A stretch of DNA of 64,000 bases, from positions 2,418,001 to 2,482,000 of the forward strand of contig OX044357.1 in NCBI GenBank assembly GCA_943846675.1. Reading direction: 5' to 3'. The notes under the pieces were generated by a model. The model saw only the letters and a program-made list of their open reading frames with translations, was not told the origin of the DNA and made no database searches. Position numbers and translations under genes: made by a program. Source of the stretch: UBA987 sp002292105. Its GTDB lineage: Bacteria > Bacteroidota > Bacteroidia > NS11-12g > UBA9320. Below, piece by piece: positions 34,177 to 44,024 of this stretch; positions within the stretch are counted from its first letter, which is position 1, and each line of letters starts with the position of its first letter.

Positions 34177-36429
34177 ATGGTTGCTAAAAAGAAATCTAGA
34201 AAAAAAACGAAACGTAACTGGTCACGATTTTTGTGGCGTTACTATTTTCTAGGCTTAGGCTTATTTATCCTGTTCATGTTCACGGTAAGTTGGGGCTGGT
34301 GGGGTTATATGCCGGATGTAAACGAGGTAGCTAACCCAAACACTACGCTTGCCACTGAAATATATTCTGAAGACGAGGAGCTACTTGGCAAACTCTACCG
34401 ATTAGAAAATCGAACCAACATCGAATACAACGATATTCCTCCATACATGGTTGAAGCGTTGGTAGCTACGGAAGATGCGCGATTTTACAAACACAGTGGT
34501 ATTGACGCCAAAGCATTGATTAGAGCCGTTGTACGATTAGGACGCGACGGTGGTGGCAGTACAATTACACAACAACTTGCTAAAAATCTGTTTCATGGGG
34601 TCGAGACGGACAGAAGTGTTAATCGGATACTAAAAAAGTTTAAGGAGTGGATTATTGCCGTCAAACTGGAACGTCAGTATGCCAAACACGAAATCATTAC
34701 CATGTACTTCAATACGGTGCGGTGGGGAAATAGTTCTGGCATTAAATCTGCTTCAAAAACATTCTTCAACAAACCCGTCGTTTCCCTTAATCCGGAGGAG
34801 GCCGCGGTATTGGTTGGCATGTTACGTGCTCCATCAAAATACAACCCGTACCGAAATCCTGAGAGTGCCAAACTGGTAAGAAATGTGGTCCTCAACCAAA
34901 TGGAGAAGTATGCGTACATCAATGAAAACACGTGTGATAGCCTTAAAAATCTAGAACTGGTTCTTGACTATAATTTTTCATCCCACAACCGTGGTATGGC
35001 CACTTATTTCAGACAACAAGTACATCAGTACATGAAGAAATGGTGTAAAGAAAATGGATTTAATATTTACCGCGACGGTTTAAAAGTATACACCACTATT
35101 GACAGCAAAATGCAGGAATACGCCGAAGCTGCTGTCGAGTCGCACATGGAAACCTTGCAAAACCAACTGTATAGAGAGGTTAAACGGACTAAGCTAAAAC
35201 CTTGGTGTGATCCAGAAGTAAATTGGCGTGAAGACAAGAACTACATACCAAAACATGTTAAGCGCACTTGGCAATACAAACAAGCCAAAAAAGATGGGTT
35301 ATCTGAAGCTGAAATCACAGCCAAAATGAACAAACCCGTACCCATGCGCGTATTCTCTTGGAATGGCACAATTGATACGGTTATGTCGCCGATAGACTCA
35401 TTAAAGTATTACAAGCAAATTTTACATGCTGGCTTTATGGCTATGGATCCCAAAACCGGCAATATTAAGGCATGGGTTGGCGGAATTAACTTCAGTCATT
35501 TCCAGTACGATCATGTTAATAAACGCGCTACTCGACAGGTAGGATCTACCTTTAAACCCATCGTTTATGCACGTGCAATCGAAGACCAAATCATACAACC
35601 TTGTGAATTGATTTCAAGTGGCCCGGTCACTTTCGAAGGCGAAGACGGCAACACGTGGACGCCTAAAAATTCTTCAAAGCCTAAGGCAGACCCGCTTCGC
35701 ATTTATGAAGGCCTGAAGCACTCGCACAACACAATGACAGCCCGCGTAATGAAACGCATGGAGCCAAATTCTCCACTCAAAGTGAAAGACTTTAGTGATA
35801 AACTGGGCATCGATACAAAAAAATTCATGCCGTATCCTTCCATCTGTCTTGGAACAATGGATATAAGTGTTTACGAAATGGTTGGTGCCTATGGCGCCAT
35901 CGCTAACGGAGGTGTTTGGACTGAACCACTTTTCATCACTAGAATTGAAGACAAACATGGCAATGTACTGGCCGAGTTTATTCCTAAAACCGAAGAAGCG
36001 ATGAACAAGCAAACCGCATATGTAATGTGCAAAATGCTTCAAAAAGTGCCTGAAGGCGGCACAGCTACAAGACTAAGAACCAGATATGGTATTGGCTTTC
36101 CGGTTGGTGGTAAAACAGGTACAACACAGAACAACTCTGATGGTTGGTTTATGGGCATTGCGCCAGAATTGGTTGGGGGTTGTTGGGTCGGAGCAGAAGA
36201 CAGAACGGTGCATTTTAGGTCTACAACTTATGGTCAAGGTGCAAATATGGCTTTACCCATTTTTGGTTTGTTTATGAAGTCTGTTAACAAAGACAAAAAC
36301 CTTAAGCTAAGCAACGACGACTTTAAAAAGCCGGACATCGAGTTTACCATTGAGACAAACTGTGCTGAATTCAAACAGCCTACAAACACGACTGCTGGTA
36401 GTGACGAAATAGATCCATTTCAACGCTAG
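34177..36429 (+). CDS. Bifunctional penicillin-binding protein 1A-type
   Basis: The 750-residue class A PBP polymerises and crosslinks peptidoglycan. It has one membrane helix (22-44). The GT51 domain has catalytic E99 in TEDARFYKHSG and GGGSTITQQL (125-134). The transpeptidase domain has STFK (457-460), SHN (516-518) and KTGT (646-649). It starts immediately after the PorW/SprE stop, so both are cotranscribed. Its end overlaps the convergent lptD-like gene by 4 nt. Confidence 0.94.
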   Translation: MVAKKKSRKKTKRNWSRFLWRYYFLGLGLFILFMFTVSWGWWGYMPDVNEVANPNTTLATEIYSEDEELLGKLYRLENRTNIEYNDIPPYMVEALVATEDARFYKHSGIDAKALIRAVVRLGRDGGGSTITQQLAKNLFHGVETDRSVNRILKKFKEWIIAVKLERQYAKHEIITMYFNTVRWGNSSGIKSASKTFFNKPVVSLNPEEAAVLVGMLRAPSKYNPYRNPESAKLVRNVVLNQMEKYAYINENTCDSLKNLELVLDYNFSSHNRGMATYFRQQVHQYMKKWCKENGFNIYRDGLKVYTTIDSKMQEYAEAAVESHMETLQNQLYREVKRTKLKPWCDPEVNWREDKNYIPKHVKRTWQYKQAKKDGLSEAEITAKMNKPVPMRVFSWNGTIDTVMSPIDSLKYYKQILHAGFMAMDPKTGNIKAWVGGINFSHFQYDHVNKRATRQVGSTFKPIVYARAIEDQIIQPCELISSGPVTFEGEDGNTWTPKNSSKPKADPLRIYEGLKHSHNTMTARVMKRMEPNSPLKVKDFSDKLGIDTKKFMPYPSICLGTMDISVYEMVGAYGAIANGGVWTEPLFITRIEDKHGNVLAEFIPKTEEAMNKQTAYVMCKMLQKVPEGGTATRLRTRYGIGFPVGGKTGTTQNNSDGWFMGIAPELVGGCWVGAEDRTVHFRSTTYGQGANMALPIFGLFMKSVNKDKNLKLSNDDFKKPDIEFTIETNCAEFKQPTNTTAGSDEIDPFQR

Positions 36430-39002
36430 AAGTCAGCGTTCTGCCAAGTATCTCGGCGCTTTATTTTCAGGTCTTTTAACATCGCAGCTTTCACCTTAAG
36501 TTCAAAGTTGAACTGTCGGAAGGTCCCTACAGGAATCCAGTGGAAGTTAAACACCCAACAATGCAAGTCACGCGCAAAATCAATACTCGTTATACTGGGT
36601 TGACCCGTCGCAAAATTGTATCCGGACCGAAAGCCAATCTTCCAGTATTCCGTGAGTTTAACGTTTCCGTTAAACATTAATGTTTGGTCCTTGGTACTTT
36701 CTGTACTTCCGATACTACGATTAAACGAACTACTAAAGTTTAAGCTTAAATCCCATGGGATACTGAAGTCCATAAAGTAATCCATGCCAGATACGAACTC
36801 TCCTTCGTCTGCATTACTTCTTCGGTTTAAGGCTGCCGGGTTCAGACTTGTAGAAAGTTGAAGCGAGCCAGAACGCAGCTCCCCAATATTGCCGTCTTCG
36901 ATGGAGAATTTGTTGATTGAGGTATATCCGTTTCTGCTCGAATCGTACGCATACTGATACGGATCTAATCGTGTAGAAAAATTAACCCTGATTTTGTTGA
37001 ACAATGTGGTAAATGCCGTAATGTTAATTTGACTCAGGTTTAAGGAATCAGCTACCAAATTATATCGGGTACTAAAATTAAAACTCTCAATGAGTTTAAC
37101 CTTTTTGACTCCACCATTTGACGTGTCTTTTGGTGTCGCCACTTTCATTTCTAAGTTGTTGTTAATGGCAAAGTCGATCGATCCGTTTCCTGTTCCGCTG
37201 GGTCCACTGTAAATACCATTCTCATAAATAGAGTACGGGGAGATTGTTCCAGAAGTATCTGTCTGTACAAATCGGAAGCCGCTACCGTTGCTCTCCTGAT
37301 AGTTTGGCGTCCAACTCATCCCAATGGTAGGTCGAATAATGTGACGAATTGCCTTTACTCTACCCTTAAATGTCTTGGTGCCATATATAACCGTATTGAC
37401 ATTAAATCCGGCGTTATAAGCGGCTGCTCTAGAAAAGCCTCGGACATCTTGCTCAAGGAGGGTGTCATTTTCCCAAAGTTTTTCTGTCGTTTTAAAGTAC
37501 CAAAAATCAGTAATCGATGCGTTAGGTGATACGTTGAAATACTTCAAGACGTTAAAACTGGTATTAAAACTTGCGGTGTGTCTCACACCGTTTCGAATAC
37601 TTTCAAGAAACGTAGGGTTCAATTCGAGGGTTCGTCTGCCTGCCTTATTAAAAATAGAGTCCTGATTCACGCTCACATTATTCCTAAACGCAGTGGTGTA
37701 GTTAAATCCGAAGTTTCGAAGCACCTTGTATTTGTCTTTAGGGCCCGACATGTTTTTGAACGGCTGCATACGCTGAACGTTCACATTCATTTCGGGTAAT
37801 TCAATATCCAAATCACCGGTCGAAAGGTTTTGAGAGATTCGCCCATTTGTGGTAAGGAACACCATCCTATTGGCAAAGCTTTTTGAATAGGCCACACTTG
37901 AATTCGCTGTTGTCGCTATAATTTCATTTACATCTGTAGAAGCGTATTTCTGCTGATTACGCGTGATATACTTCACGTCCGCAGAAAAATTCCGTCCTGG
38001 TTTGGCCCGCTGGTCTTGTCTATATATCCATTCTATTCTCCAGTTATTTACTTCAGAATATTCCGACGTTTCTTTCTCACCCTCAATGAATTTGTTGTAC
38101 TTCACAAGGGCATAACCGTTGTACTTATAAATCCTCTTGTAATTCGATTTTACAGAGAATCCAAAACTACCGCGCAAGTAAATATCCCCCGACAGCAGTA
38201 AGTCTAGCTTCTCGTTTATAGGCGTATAAAAACCAAAATCACGTAATCCATACCCCCATCTGTCTTGTTGATCAAAACTTCCAACTACAAGACCCTTCGC
38301 TCTTTTCTTCTGGATGGGAAAAAACCCAAAAGGCAGCACAATTGGTGTATTGATTCCTGCTATTACCAAGTTTGCAGGACCACTAATAACTTGCTTCTCT
38401 GGTATAACCTTAAACTTATTGGCAGATATCCAGAAGTGGGGATGTTCTGCATTACAAGTGGTATAGGTCGCATCCTTGATAAACATATTGTCGCTGGAAT
38501 CCTTCAGAATTTTACCTCCTCTGATTAGACCACCTTCTTGCGTAGTCACAACTCCTGTAGAAATACCCTTCTTGGTTTTGAAGTTGTACCACATTTCTTC
38601 GGCATTAAAGGGTTTGCCATCGGTAGTAAAAATTGGTTTGCCTACAACTGTTCCTGTTGAATCAGGCAGGCCTTTGGCATGAATTTCGTTTGTATTAAAA
38701 TCTACCTCGATAAAATCAGCCTCCAGTTTCATGTCATCAAACGTCACTATAGCGTTTTTGTACATGTACATTTTTTTCTCTTTGATAGACGTAATGACCG
38801 AATCCAATGCTTCTACCATTACCGGAGATTTGATACCATCTTTTCCGGGTTTTAAACCAACCACGATTGAATCAGACTGCTTTAAGCTATCAGGCGCCTG
38901 CGCATAACAATGTGCAGTAAAGCATACAAGTACGCCAAACAAAGGGATAACTAAGGAAGCTATCCGCCTGAATATCATATACCTACCGTTAAATTTGGTC
39001 AT
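36426..39002 (-). CDS. lptD: LPS-assembly protein LptD, Bacteroidota type
   Basis: The 858-residue outer-membrane protein has a signal peptide (residues about 10-35). An N-terminal OstA/LptA-like domain follows (MYKNAIVTFDDMKLEADFIE, then WYNFKTKKGISTGVVTTQEG). A long beta-barrel runs to the C-terminus. Motifs LVIAGINTPIVLPFGFFP and TTCNAEHPHFW are typical of LptD. It inserts lipopolysaccharide into the outer leaflet. I chose the ATG at 39002; a TTG six codons upstream is rejected. It diverges from the amidase gene. Confidence 0.87.
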   Translation of the reverse strand: MTKFNGRYMIFRRIASLVIPLFGVLVCFTAHCYAQAPDSLKQSDSIVVGLKPGKDGIKSPVMVEALDSVITSIKEKKMYMYKNAIVTFDDMKLEADFIEVDFNTNEIHAKGLPDSTGTVVGKPIFTTDGKPFNAEEMWYNFKTKKGISTGVVTTQEGGLIRGGKILKDSSDNMFIKDATYTTCNAEHPHFWISANKFKVIPEKQVISGPANLVIAGINTPIVLPFGFFPIQKKRAKGLVVGSFDQQDRWGYGLRDFGFYTPINEKLDLLLSGDIYLRGSFGFSVKSNYKRIYKYNGYALVKYNKFIEGEKETSEYSEVNNWRIEWIYRQDQRAKPGRNFSADVKYITRNQQKYASTDVNEIIATTANSSVAYSKSFANRMVFLTTNGRISQNLSTGDLDIELPEMNVNVQRMQPFKNMSGPKDKYKVLRNFGFNYTTAFRNNVSVNQDSIFNKAGRRTLELNPTFLESIRNGVRHTASFNTSFNVLKYFNVSPNASITDFWYFKTTEKLWENDTLLEQDVRGFSRAAAYNAGFNVNTVIYGTKTFKGRVKAIRHIIRPTIGMSWTPNYQESNGSGFRFVQTDTSGTISPYSIYENGIYSGPSGTGNGSIDFAINNNLEMKVATPKDTSNGGVKKVKLIESFNFSTRYNLVADSLNLSQINITAFTTLFNKIRVNFSTRLDPYQYAYDSSRNGYTSINKFSIEDGNIGELRSGSLQLSTSLNPAALNRRSNADEGEFVSGMDYFMDFSIPWDLSLNFSSSFNRSIGSTESTKDQTLMFNGNVKLTEYWKIGFRSGYNFATGQPSITSIDFARDLHCWVFNFHWIPVGTFRQFNFELKVKAAMLKDLKIKRRDTWQNADF

Positions 39003-39054
39003 AATCAATGAAGGGCTCAAAACTACGTATTTCCAAACTTCATATCACACAATA

Positions 39055-39084
39055 TTTGTTGTGGATAAAGAATTAATAACTTTG
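39055..39084 (+). promoter_or_regulatory. Predicted promoter of the amidase gene
   Basis: A perfect Bacteroidota -33 box TTTG (39055-39058) and -7 box TAACTTTG (39077-39084) are separated by 18 nt. They lie 22 nt upstream of the amidase ATG. This is the best-matching primary promoter in the window. Confidence 0.6.
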
Positions 39085-39106
39085 CACCCTGCTGATTAAA
39101 CGAATT

Positions 39107-39898
39107 ATGCTAAAGCACATCGCATTATCGACTTCTTTGCTGGTTTTAATGGTCGTGGGAACTTCACATCCGCTAAACCTTCAAAAATTATCGTTGAACA
39201 CTATTGTGATTGACGCTGGCCACGGTGGACATGACCCTGGATGCATCTCTTATGGCAAGGATATTTATGAAAAAGATATTTGCCTGAAGATTGCCAAAAA
39301 GTTGGGAAATAAAATCACAGACAGCATGCCAGGCACAAATGTCATTTACACCCGAACCACAGACAAATTTGTCCCTTTATGGCAGCGCGCCGCTATTGCC
39401 AACCATAACAACGCTGACCTATTCATCTCTGTTCATTGCAACGCTCATGCACAGTCTGCGCTTCATGGCACAGAAACATACGTAATGGGATTGAGCAAAA
39501 GCAAAGGAAACCTTGAAGTCAGTAAAAGAGAAAATAGCTCAATCGTATTAGAGGAAGACTATAAAGACAATGCAGAGTACGGCGGTTTTGATCCTGATTC
39601 TGACGAGGGACATATCATTTTGAGCCTCTACCAAAACGCTTATCGTACGCAAAGTTTAACATTGGCCTCAACGTTTCAAAAAACAGTCGAAAAAAAACAG
39701 ATTCGCAAAAACTTAGGTGTAAAAGAAGCTGGATTTGTCGTTTTATGGAAAACTGCTATGCCTAGTATATTGGTTGAAACTGGATTTTTGACCAATCCAG
39801 ACGAAAAACAATACCTGGTTTCTGACGCTGGTCAAAATAAAATTGCACACTCCATCTACGAATCTGTCGTTGAATACAAAACTAAGTTAGAAAAGTAA
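39107..39898 (+). CDS. N-acetylmuramoyl-L-alanine amidase (Amidase_3)
   Basis: The 263-residue protein has a signal peptide and a zinc amidase domain. Metal ligands are in IDAGHGGHDPG (His), YEKDICL (Glu) and FISVHCNAH (His), and the catalytic glutamate lies in LVETGFLTN. It cleaves peptides from glycan strands in the periplasm. It lies 88 nt before an MlaD-like gene on the same strand; the AmiC-MlaD order recurs in Bacteroidota. Confidence 0.92.
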   Translation: MLKHIALSTSLLVLMVVGTSHPLNLQKLSLNTIVIDAGHGGHDPGCISYGKDIYEKDICLKIAKKLGNKITDSMPGTNVIYTRTTDKFVPLWQRAAIANHNNADLFISVHCNAHAQSALHGTETYVMGLSKSKGNLEVSKRENSSIVLEEDYKDNAEYGGFDPDSDEGHIILSLYQNAYRTQSLTLASTFQKTVEKKQIRKNLGVKEAGFVVLWKTAMPSILVETGFLTNPDEKQYLVSDAGQNKIAHSIYESVVEYKTKLEK

Positions 39899-39986
39899 CC
39901 CACATTTTTTGTCATTTATCTTCAAATGATTCACTGATTGAGGTGATTTCCTATCTTTGGCCACTAAGTCGAAAGAATAGCATTAC

Positions 39987-40976
39987 ATGAAAGTTTCCAA
40001 CGAAACCAAAGTCGGACTAATTGCAGCATTTGCCATAACCGTGTTAATACTCGGGTTCAATTTTCTGAAAGGAGAATCACTTTTTTCAAAGAATAACACG
40101 TATTACGCCGTTTATGACAAAGTAGATGGTCTATTCAGATCTAATCCCGTTGTTTTTCATGGAGTTTCTGTAGGCACAGTAACTTCAGTTGAAATGGACT
40201 ACGCTTCAAGGCAAGTTATTGTCAGTGTTCAGGTTCCCAAAGAACTTGAAATACCGCGCAACACCACCCTGAAGATTACAAATAACGATTTGCTTGGAAG
40301 TAAAGCCATTGAAATCATGATTCCTCATGACACGTTAGCTTTACCCACTTTAGCTGCCACTGGAGACACCTTGATTTCGAAAAAGGACGCAGGTATGGCT
40401 CAGGCCTTAACGAGTGTATTAACGCCATTGTCTGAAAGTATAAACAACGTATTGGGTAATGTTGACGCCGCCATATCCGATGTTAGCTTAAACTCAACAT
40501 TGCAGGATTTGAGTGAAGCTTTGGCTTCGTTCAAAACAACTGCTGTAAAAATGAATGCGCTACTCGACGGAAAAGACGAGCAAATTGCGAGCATATTGGG
40601 CAACATTGAAGGTATGACGAAGGACCTTAAATCGAGCACACCAAAGATTAATGACATCGTATCAAGCTTAGACGAAACCACCAAGGAAATTGCCGAGCTT
40701 GACTTAAAAAGTTTAACTACAGAATTAAACGCAACAATAGCCGAGCTTAGAAACACCTTGTCTTCCATTCAAGCCGGAAAAGGAACGTTGGGCAAAATGG
40801 CCACAGACGATGCGCTATGGATTCAGTTAAACAAAACCACGCATGACCTAGACTCACTGGTTAATGACATCATCATGTATCCACGTCGCTACACAGGAAT
40901 CACTGAAAAGCAGCGCAAAAAAGGCGATGCTCAAAAAGAAGTTAAAGAAGGAATTGATTTGCCGGATGGAAAATAA
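39987..40976 (+). CDS. MlaD family (MCE domain) protein
   Basis: The 329-residue protein has one N-terminal membrane helix (about 9-26). The MCE domain follows (YYAVYDKVDGLFRSNPVVFH, VSVGTV, LKITNNDLLGSKAIEI), then a long helical tail (145-300). MCE proteins carry phospholipids between membranes as part of ABC systems. The partner permease and ATPase are not adjacent. A -7-like TATCTTTG lies 28 nt before the ATG. The 3' flank begins the repeat-rich four-helix-bundle patch. Confidence 0.88.
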   Translation: MKVSNETKVGLIAAFAITVLILGFNFLKGESLFSKNNTYYAVYDKVDGLFRSNPVVFHGVSVGTVTSVEMDYASRQVIVSVQVPKELEIPRNTTLKITNNDLLGSKAIEIMIPHDTLALPTLAATGDTLISKKDAGMAQALTSVLTPLSESINNVLGNVDAAISDVSLNSTLQDLSEALASFKTTAVKMNALLDGKDEQIASILGNIEGMTKDLKSSTPKINDIVSSLDETTKEIAELDLKSLTTELNATIAELRNTLSSIQAGKGTLGKMATDDALWIQLNKTTHDLDSLVNDIIMYPRRYTGITEKQRKKGDAQKEVKEGIDLPDGK

Positions 40977-41061
40977 TAGTCGAAGGTCCTCAAATTCTTT
41001 ACATATATACACTTCACCAATTTGACAACACCCTGCTGAATTCAATTGCAGCAACTGACCT

Positions 41062-41083
41062 TCGAAATGTAAAATGTTAAATG
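41062..41083. repeat. Left arm of 22-bp inverted repeat around the first four-helix-bundle gene
   Basis: The 22 bases match the reverse complement of 41659-41680 at 20 positions. They are built of degenerate 7-bp units (CGAAATG, TAAAATG, TTAAATG). The stop codon of the four-helix-bundle gene (41077-41079) lies inside this arm. Confidence 0.85.
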
Positions 41084-41460
41084 TCGAAGGTTTGTAATCC
41101 TTTTTGAGTTGTCGAAATACTCGTGGTGATTATAGCTATCAATTGGATACATTCCTTTTTTGCCTTTTGACATAGTAATTCGTTATTAACAAGTTCAGCC
41201 CTCAGCAACAATGTGAGATTGACTTTGGTTTCACGTAGTTCTTTCAGAACAATTCTGAGTTTATGAATAAAGTCTTTACGTGATTCTGCAGCCTGAGCTT
41301 CTCCATAATTTAAGGCTGGCGATGAGCTGCTTCGAACTAATTGATTCGACAAATTATAACCTGCGTTCGTTGTAATAATTGTCTTCGAAACTTCAATTAC
41401 GTCCAGAGAAAAAGATATTAAGCGCTCCTCTAAGTCATATTGCCGTGTCATCATATTCAT
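41077..41460 (-). CDS. Four-helix-bundle protein, 23S rRNA intervening-sequence family
   Basis: The 127-residue protein belongs to the S23/IVP family (PF05635-like). The signature is AAESRKDFIHKLRIVLKELR (57-76) followed by ETKVNLTLLL. The family is named for proteins encoded in 23S rRNA insertions; relatives include the Avd accessory protein of diversity-generating retroelements. The function of stand-alone copies is unknown. The gene is bracketed by a 22-bp inverted repeat and is unrelated to its neighbours. A second, divergent copy lies 3.5 kb away. Confidence 0.87.
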   Translation of the reverse strand: MNMMTRQYDLEERLISFSLDVIEVSKTIITTNAGYNLSNQLVRSSSSPALNYGEAQAAESRKDFIHKLRIVLKELRETKVNLTLLLRAELVNNELLCQKAKKECIQLIAIITTSISTTQKGLQTFDI

Positions 41461-41569
41461 TGAAATGCGAACTTGACAAAAGCACTACATCTAGACAATT
41501 AGTTTTGTATTAAAACCTCCTATTGTCGCTTTTCATGCATCCTAAGCTTCATCACAAAAACAAAAACCC

Positions 41570-41604
41570 TTCTACATTCAGAATTTGACATTTTTCATTT
41601 CACT
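41570..41604. repeat. Degenerate 7-bp repeat array inside the right flank of the first cassette
   Basis: Five successive 7-base units (TTCTACA, TTCAGAA, TTTGACA and similar) share phase and composition. They are followed by an inverted repeat CACTCGG/CCGAGTG (41601-41607 and 41646-41652) and an 11-bp direct repeat (41614-41624 and 41651-41661, 10 of 11 identical). This explains most of the 220-bp gap before pyrD. Confidence 0.6.
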
Positions 41605-41658
41605 CGGCGAAACTGAACTGCCATACAAATGAATACTCATAACTTCCGAGTGACCTGC

Positions 41659-41680
41659 CATTCTACATTTTACATTTCGA
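41659..41680. repeat. Right arm of 22-bp inverted repeat around the first four-helix-bundle gene
   Basis: This is the reverse-complement partner of 41062-41083 with 20 of 22 identities. It runs directly into the pyrD 3' end, where CGATTAGCC and GGCTAATCG (41678-41686 and 41690-41698) form a 9-bp stem with a 3-nt loop across the pyrD stop codon. Confidence 0.85.
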
Positions 41681-42730
41681 TTAGCCACCGGCTAATCGAC
41701 GAGTAATTCGTGATATCATTTTCGGGCCTTCATAGATGAAACAAGAATACACTTGCACTAAGTCGGCGCCAGCGTTTATTTTCTGGACGGCATCAGCTCC
41801 TGTTTGAATTCCCCCAACCCCAATGATGCTTATATCTGAGTTTTTAGAACGGATGTACGCCACAACTTCATCAGAGCGACTTTGAACTGGCTTTCCACTT
41901 AACCCTCCTGCGCCTATCGAAGTAACAACATCAGCTGAAGTGCTTAGATCACTTCGTGAAATTGTAGTATTTGTTGCGACAATTCCAGCTAAGTTATACT
42001 CCTCAACCAGAGACAAAATATCATCAATTTGTTCGAATGAGTTGTCAGGTGATATTTTCACAAACAAAGGCCTTGTCACCTCATAACGTTTTATCAATTC
42101 TCCCTCTACGTTTCTAAGCGTTCGAAAAATCTCTCTTAGCGCGTCTTTGTCTTGAAGCTCCCTTAAATTTGGTGTGTTTGGCGAGCTGACGTTCACAACA
42201 AAGTAATCAACCCATCCATACAGCTTTTCAAAACAAATTCGATAATCTTCATGTGCCTGCTCGTTTGGCGTAACCTTGTTTTTACCAATATTGCCTCCGA
42301 TAATGAGTTTGCTTCTTGGCTTTGTGCGTCTGAAGGCCTCAATCAGATAGGCAGCTGCGTCGACACCTTGGTTATTGAAACCCATGCGATTGATCAGCGC
42401 AGTATCCTCAGGCAAGCGAAACAACCTAGGCTTAGGGTTTCCTTCTTGACCAACAGGCGTTACGGTTCCTATTTCAACAGATCCGAATCCTAAAATGTCC
42501 ATCTCATGCAGGTACTCCGCGTTTTTATCAAATCCAGCTGCAAGACCTAATTTATTTGAAAACTTTAAGCCATTTACAGTCGTGGTCTCGTTAAACACTT
42601 CGCCAACGATTAACGGTTTCAAAAGTCTTAACACACCAAACTTACGCGACATGCGCAAGAGTGTTGTGGTCAAATGGTGTGCTCGTTCAGCATCTAACGT
42701 AAATAATAATTTCTTGAGTAAGGCGTACAT
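41681..42730 (-). CDS. pyrD: Dihydroorotate dehydrogenase, quinone-dependent (class 2)
   Basis: The 349-residue membrane-associated flavoenzyme oxidises dihydroorotate to orotate in pyrimidine synthesis. The N-terminal quinone-binding helices (YALLKKLLFTLDAERAHHL) mark class 2. FMN and substrate regions include NKLGLAAGFDKNAEYL and FVVNVSSPNTPNLRELQ, the latter with the class 2 catalytic serine. The last codons form a hairpin with the adjacent repeat. It diverges from fahA over 64 bp. Confidence 0.96.
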   Translation of the reverse strand: MYALLKKLLFTLDAERAHHLTTTLLRMSRKFGVLRLLKPLIVGEVFNETTTVNGLKFSNKLGLAAGFDKNAEYLHEMDILGFGSVEIGTVTPVGQEGNPKPRLFRLPEDTALINRMGFNNQGVDAAAYLIEAFRRTKPRSKLIIGGNIGKNKVTPNEQAHEDYRICFEKLYGWVDYFVVNVSSPNTPNLRELQDKDALREIFRTLRNVEGELIKRYEVTRPLFVKISPDNSFEQIDDILSLVEEYNLAGIVATNTTISRSDLSTSADVVTSIGAGGLSGKPVQSRSDEVVAYIRSKNSDISIIGVGGIQTGADAVQKINAGADLVQVYSCFIYEGPKMISRITRRLAGG

Positions 42731-42794
42731 TTCGTCGGCGAATATAGGTTCGGATACTGGATATTGATTAATTTCGAAGCCTCAAAAAAATGAA

Positions 42795-44024
42795 ATGCAA
42801 AACTGGTTAAACGTATCTGATTTACTCGACTTTTCAATTCACAATTTACCATTTGGTGTTTTTAACCGTGATGGTGTTTCCTCGCCATGTATAGCCATTG
42901 GCGACCACATTATTGATCTTCGTCGCGCATCAGAATTAGGTGTCTTAGAAGGTCTGCCATTTGACGTTGCCGTTTTCCAAAATGATTTGTTGAACCCCTT
43001 TATTTCTACTGGCAAATCTAATTGGAGTGCGTTGCGTTCGTTTATTCAAAACGCTTTGACAGACACTTCGTCATCGCTGCACGCAAATAAAGAGAAATGT
43101 CTAGTTGATAGATTAACTGCTACTATGGAGCTCCCACTGCATATTGGCGATTACACAGATTTTTATAGCAGCATAGAACACGCAACAAATGTTGGAAAAA
43201 TGTTCCGTGACCCTGCAAACGCTTTGCTCCCTAACTGGCGACATATTCCTGTGGGTTATCACGGTCGAGCAAGTAGTATTGTAGTCAGTGGTACAGAAAT
43301 TAAAAGACCCAATGGGCAAACCTTACCACCAGAAGCTACGGAGCCAGTATTTGGCCCAAGTAAGCGTGTTGATTTTGAACTTGAAATGGCCTTCGTTGTT
43401 GGAAGTCAAACAGCGCTTGGCTCTACCATCTCAGTAGCAGAAGCTGAAGACCACATATTTGGAATGACCGTTTTTAACGATTGGAGTGCCCGTGACATTC
43501 AGAAGTGGGAGTATATACCTTTAGGTCCTTTCCTTGCAAAAAATTTCGCATCAACCATGTCGCCATGGATTGTTACTATGGAAGCCCTTGAGCCTTTCAG
43601 ATGCGCAAGCGTTAAACAAGAACCAGAAGTCCTACCGTATTTAAAATATGAAGGCGACAAGAACTTCGACATCAACCTTGAAGTTGACTTAAGCCCAGAA
43701 GGTACTGAAGCCACTACTATTTGCCATAGTAACTTCAAATACATGTACTGGAATATGGCCCAACAGTTGGCACATCATACCGTAAATGGCTGTAACGTTA
43801 ATGTTGGAGACATGATGGCAAGTGGGACGATTAGTGGCAAAGACGAGAACAGCTACGGCTCCATGTTAGAATTATGCTGGGGTGGTAAAAAAGATATTCC
43901 GTTAAACAATGGCGACACCCGAAAGTTTATTCAAGATGGTGATACCATAACCATGCGCGCATTTTGCGACAATGGTCAAAAACGTGTTGGTTTCGGTGAG
44001 AGTATCGGAAAGATTATAAAGTAG
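42795..44024 (+). CDS. fahA: Fumarylacetoacetase
   Basis: The 409-residue enzyme hydrolyses fumarylacetoacetate to fumarate and acetoacetate, the last step of tyrosine breakdown. Characteristic segments are DYTDFYSSIEHATNVGKMFR (metal and substrate site), PVGYHGRASSIVVSG, and VFNDWSARDIQKWEYIPLGP. The length fits the family. No other tyrosine-pathway gene is nearby. Its TAG stop overlaps the first base of the 7-bp tandem repeat. Confidence 0.95.
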   Translation: MQNWLNVSDLLDFSIHNLPFGVFNRDGVSSPCIAIGDHIIDLRRASELGVLEGLPFDVAVFQNDLLNPFISTGKSNWSALRSFIQNALTDTSSSLHANKEKCLVDRLTATMELPLHIGDYTDFYSSIEHATNVGKMFRDPANALLPNWRHIPVGYHGRASSIVVSGTEIKRPNGQTLPPEATEPVFGPSKRVDFELEMAFVVGSQTALGSTISVAEAEDHIFGMTVFNDWSARDIQKWEYIPLGPFLAKNFASTMSPWIVTMEALEPFRCASVKQEPEVLPYLKYEGDKNFDINLEVDLSPEGTEATTICHSNFKYMYWNMAQQLAHHTVNGCNVNVGDMMASGTISGKDENSYGSMLELCWGGKKDIPLNNGDTRKFIQDGDTITMRAFCDNGQKRVGFGESIGKIIK

